DNA of 8,471 nt from JBJXGF01 sp046153015 (GTDB lineage Bacteria > Actinomycetota > Acidimicrobiia > Acidimicrobiales > CAIXPF01): contig JBJXGF010000339.1 of NCBI GenBank assembly GCA_046153015.1, forward strand, positions 1 to 8,471, read 5' to 3'. A program made the position numbers and the translations under genes. The notes below the pieces were generated by a model that saw nothing but the letters and a program-made list of their open reading frames with translations, did not search any database and had not been told where the DNA came from. Positions within the stretch are counted from its first letter, which is position 1, and every line of letters starts with the position of its first letter. Shown one piece after another: positions 6,788 to 8,471 of this stretch.

Positions 6788-6792
6788 CTGCG

Positions 6793-6801
6793 CTCCCCTC
6801 C
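6793..6801 (-). promoter_or_regulatory. Ribosome binding site of mraZ
   Basis: GGAGGGGAG on the minus strand ends 5 bases before the GTG start at 6787 and supports this start. It overlaps the last, degenerate MraZ-type box, so MraZ binding and the translation start region are adjacent on the DNA. Confidence 0.75.
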
Positions 6802-6833
6802 ATTGCGCCCCACTCTACCCCACTACGCCCCCT
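6798..6833 (-). promoter_or_regulatory. MraZ operator: four boxes with 10-base period
   Basis: Read on the minus strand, the boxes are AGGGGG (6833-6828), GTGGGG (6823-6818), GTGGGG (6813-6808) and ATGGAG (6803-6798). Their starts are exactly 10 bases apart. Known MraZ operators are direct TGGG-type repeats separated by short spacers with a period of about one helical turn. Two boxes are perfect and two degenerate. They cover the spacer, the -10 element and the predicted start of transcription, so repression by blocking RNA polymerase is the natural reading. Confidence 0.8.
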
Positions 6834-6839
6834 TTGCAA
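6812..6839 (-). promoter_or_regulatory. Predicted promoter of mraZ and the dcw operon
   Basis: TTGCAA (6839-6834) and TAGAGT (6817-6812) on the minus strand are separated by 16 bases, a fair match to the vegetative -35/-10 pattern. Transcription would start near 6805, giving a leader of about 18 bases before the GTG. The MraZ boxes are interleaved with it. TTGCAA is its own reverse complement, and the GC background makes chance AT-rich hexamers rare, which helps the case. Experimental start-site mapping is lacking here. Confidence 0.55.
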
Positions 6840-6904
6840 CCACCTTCCCCCCTGATCGGGCGCGCACGGCCCACCGCAGGCGTGCACCTGGGCGAGACGG
6901 CCGG

Positions 6905-7597
6905 TCAGTCCGGCGTGGGAACCGGCGTGGCGAGCAGCGCCGACACCAGCGCCTCCTCCACCTCGCCCGGCTCGACCGCGCCGAGCAGCTCGCCGAGCCC
7001 GGCCGCGCAGGGCGCCAGCTCGGCTGCGGGAAGCGCCGGCGGGTGGAGCAAGGCCACCAGCTCGGCCGGCCGCCAGGAGAGCAGGGCGGCGCTCTGGAAG
7101 CGCACGGCCCGCCGGGTGCGCCGCTGCGCCACCCCCACCACCTTGCGCCCCCCCACCAGCACCTCGCCGGAGGCCAGGCCGGCGAAGCACACGTAGTCGG
7201 CCCAACCCCCCCGCGTGTGCGGCCCGGGGTGCACGACGGCGTCGGGCAGGCCGAGCTCGCCCAGCGCCCGCGCCCAAGCCCGGCCGAGCCAGCGGGGAGC
7301 GCGGCCCACGTCGTCGTCCCAGAGCGGGTCCCCGGCGGGCAGCACCACGTCGACCCACACCGCTCCACCCGGCTCCAGCAGCACCGCGCTGCCGCCGCTG
7401 CGCCGCCGCACCACCTCTACGCCCGCCGCCGCCGCCGCCGCCCGGTTCACGTGCGCCTCGGGCTGGGCCGAACCGAGCACCAACGCGCTCGACGCCACCC
7501 GCCACACCCACACCCGCCGCCGCCCGTCGTCGGGCAGGTCCCGCGCGTGGAACTCGGCCGCCGAACCCGTCGCCCGCTCCACCCTCCAGCCCGTCAC
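6905..7597 (-). CDS. Lipoate-protein ligase A family protein, divergent
   Basis: The 230-residue protein belongs by pattern to the biotin/lipoate ligase fold (LplA/LipB/BirA). Supporting motifs in order are VWRVASSALVLGSAQ (30-44, like the early 'vvlGr.Q' strand), RRRSGGSAVLLEPG (64-77, like RRxSGGGAVxHD), and VGGRKVVGVAQRR (148-160). The last contains K152 at the place of the catalytic lysine that holds lipoyl- or octanoyl-AMP. Two usual residues differ: Ser for the third Gly of the SGGG loop, and Leu-Glu where His-Asp is common. Members of this fold attach lipoyl or octanoyl groups to carrier-domain lysines, or serve as amidotransferases; which one applies here cannot be told. No lipoyl-domain substrate gene is nearby. 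The GTG at 7597 follows the HNH stop by 28 bases, so the two genes are probably co-transcribed. Only a weak AGGG site precedes the start. Confidence 0.8.
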   Translation of the reverse strand: MTGWRVERATGSAAEFHARDLPDDGRRRVWVWRVASSALVLGSAQPEAHVNRAAAAAAGVEVVRRRSGGSAVLLEPGGAVWVDVVLPAGDPLWDDDVGRAPRWLGRAWARALGELGLPDAVVHPGPHTRGGWADYVCFAGLASGEVLVGGRKVVGVAQRRTRRAVRFQSAALLSWRPAELVALLHPPALPAAELAPCAAGLGELLGAVEPGEVEEALVSALLATPVPTPD

Positions 7598-7625
7598 GCC
7601 GGATGCGCCCTGGCGGGCGGCGCGC

Positions 7626-8132
7626 TCACGCGGAGAGCAGCTCCTCCTCGAGGTACTGCTTCCACGTGTCGGGCACCCGGCCCGCCGACACCACGAGGCG
7701 CGACAGGTGCTTGGGCGCCTGGGGCGGGCGGGTCAGCGCCATCGTGGTCTCGCCGAGCAGCCGGTTGCCCTTCGCCAGGTTGCAGCGACGGCAGGCGGCG
7801 ACCACGTTCTCCCAGGTGTGCGGGCCGCCCCGGGAACGGGGCACCACGTGATCGATGCTCTCGGCGTCACGCCCGCAGTACTGGCAGCGGTGCCCGTCGC
7901 GATGGAAGATCGCCCGGCGCGACAACGTGGCCCGCCGCTGGTAGGGCACCTTCACGAAGTATCTCAGCCGGATCACCGACGGGAGGCTGAAGACCAGCCG
8001 CTCCGAGTGCATGAGCAGCCCGGACTCGTGCACCAGCTCCGCCTTCTCGGCCAGCACGAGGATGAGCGCCCGCCGGCTGGCGACCACGCCCAGGGGCTCG
8101 TACGTCGCGTTGAGCACAAGCGTACGCCCCAT
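7626..8132 (-). CDS. HNH endonuclease family protein
   Basis: The 168-residue protein starts MGRTLVLNATYEPL, the start typical of a common actinobacterial HNH family. The nuclease/zinc part spans about 76-125. It has a CxxC knuckle C83-C86 in HRCQYCG, the metal-binding region D94-H95 in SIDHVVPRSRGG, WEN with N109, and the second knuckle C114-C117 followed by N118 in CRRCNLAKGN. Such proteins bind one zinc and one catalytic metal and cut DNA in vitro in related cases. The cellular role of this chromosomal family is not established to my knowledge. Nothing suggests restriction-modification or a phage context. The ATG at 8132 is chosen over a longer in-frame start at 8252, since the extra 40 residues are Ala/Pro filler that would overlap the preceding gene. 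It has no Shine-Dalgarno but a TACGAT box ends 6 bases upstream, suggesting a leaderless message. Confidence 0.9.
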   Translation of the reverse strand: MGRTLVLNATYEPLGVVASRRALILVLAEKAELVHESGLLMHSERLVFSLPSVIRLRYFVKVPYQRRATLSRRAIFHRDGHRCQYCGRDAESIDHVVPRSRGGPHTWENVVAACRRCNLAKGNRLLGETTMALTRPPQAPKHLSRLVVSAGRVPDTWKQYLEEELLSA

Positions 8133-8218
8133 GGCCGAATCGTACCCGGCGAGGGGTTCGCGCAGGGGCGTTTTCGCGGCGGCGGGGCCGCCTGCGGGCG
8201 GCGCGGCGGCCGATGCCG
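8133..8218 (-). promoter_or_regulatory. Gap with probable leaderless promoter of the HNH gene
   Basis: The -10-like hexamer TACGAT lies at 8144-8139 on the minus strand, so transcription would start at or next to the A of the ATG at 8132. No Shine-Dalgarno is visible and no clear -35 is found 16-18 bases further up. TANNNT -10 boxes directly before leaderless genes are common in actinobacteria. The rest of the gap is GC-rich with one short GC hairpin (8187-8202). Confidence 0.5.
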
Positions 8219-8471
8219 TCAGCGCCCGGGCGAGGGGTAGTTGCGCCGCCACTCCAGGTATTGGATGAGGTCCTGCGGGGTCGGCTCACCGTCGCCGGCG
8301 CCGTACATGGTCTGCAGGCGGAACTCCAGGTAGGCGGCGTCAGGCAGCGGGAGATGGGGCGCTCGGCGCAGCCAGCCGGGCGCGGCGAGCCGGCGGGCCA
8401 CGCGCAGGGCGGTGGCCCACAGGTCGGGCCGGCGAGCCAGCGCGAGGGCGGCGGCCGCCACGGCCCGGCGG
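8219..8471 (-). CDS. C-terminal end of an unrecognised protein, cut by the window edge
   Basis: About 83 residues before a TGA at 8221-8219 are visible, and the frame continues past the window edge. A GTG at 8461 is in frame, but the sequence before it is equally Ala/Arg-rich and coding-like, so I treat this as the end of a longer gene. Seen parts are an Ala/Leu/Arg amphipathic stretch (ALALARRPDLW, RVARRLAAPGWLRR) followed by HLPLPDAAYLEFRLQTMYG, then QDLIQYLEWRRNYP. Well-spaced aromatic residues and the LPLPD..YL.FR pattern look like a genuine conserved soluble domain, but I cannot name a family. No membrane segment or catalytic motif is evident. It may lie in the same neighbourhood as the HNH gene by chance only, because that gene seems to have its own promoter. 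Confidence 0.7.
   Translation of the reverse strand, partial: RRAVAAAALALARRPDLWATALRVARRLAAPGWLRRAPHLPLPDAAYLEFRLQTMYGAGDGEPTPQDLIQYLEWRRNYPSPGR

Noticed and set aside
6841..6904. Terminator of the LplA-like gene before the mraZ promoter
   Set aside because: Only a 4-pair CAGG/CCTG stem without a T-run is visible, so termination here cannot be supported.
8187..8202. Hairpin GCCGCC-TGCG-GGCGGC as a terminator after the rightmost gene
   Set aside because: A 6-pair GC stem is expected by chance in this composition and no T-run follows, so it is too weak to annotate.
8133..8252. N-terminal extension of the HNH protein by 40 residues
   Set aside because: It is Ala/Pro filler that overlaps the preceding gene, while MGRTLVLNATYEPL is the usual family start.

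Overview
This is an ordinary chromosomal stretch of a very GC-rich bacterium. It holds the start of the division and cell wall (dcw) cluster, and every gene reads on the minus strand, so the window runs 'backwards' from right to left. The dense GC, the actinobacterial-type HNH protein (beginning MGRTLVLNATYEPL), the long low-complexity tails and the order HNH nuclease, LplA-like protein, mraZ, rsmH, ftsL, ftsI, murE, mraY suggest an actinomycete-lineage organism. Acidimicrobiia is my best guess, from general recall of such neighbourhoods and not from a search. The MurE carries the DNPR motif expected for diaminopimelate-type peptidoglycan.

Right part (8471 to 6905): the C-terminal end of an unrecognised conserved-looking protein, a short intergenic gap with a probable leaderless promoter, an HNH endonuclease-like protein, and a divergent lipoate-protein ligase A family protein 28 bases after it. 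These are not cell wall genes.

Middle (6904 to 6182): a 117-base gap holds the presumed main promoter of the dcw cluster. Over it lie four TGGGG-like boxes in exact 10-base register, matching the known operator style of MraZ. mraZ follows with a GTG start. A 183-base untranslated gap with small hairpins then separates mraZ from rsmH and may be a cis-acting leader RNA.

Left part (6181 to 1): rsmH, ftsL, ftsI, murE and mraY form a tightly coupled run with junctions of ATGA overlap, 4-base gap, 8-base overlap and GTGA overlap. A further gene seems to start by a TTGA overlap at the end of mraY and runs off the left edge. RsmH methylates 16S rRNA, FtsL and FtsI belong to the septal divisome, MurE adds the third stem-peptide residue, and MraY makes lipid I. 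murF, usually between murE and mraY, is absent from that position. The extracytoplasmic ends of FtsI and FtsL, and the start of the last partial gene, are built on short tandem DNA repeats (9, 15 and 60 bases).

I found no mobile element, CRISPR array, rRNA or tRNA, and no wholly new system. The points most worth a second look are the MraZ operator/promoter, the mraZ-rsmH leader, the repeat-built tails and the missing murF. No stretch over 300 bases lacks a gene.
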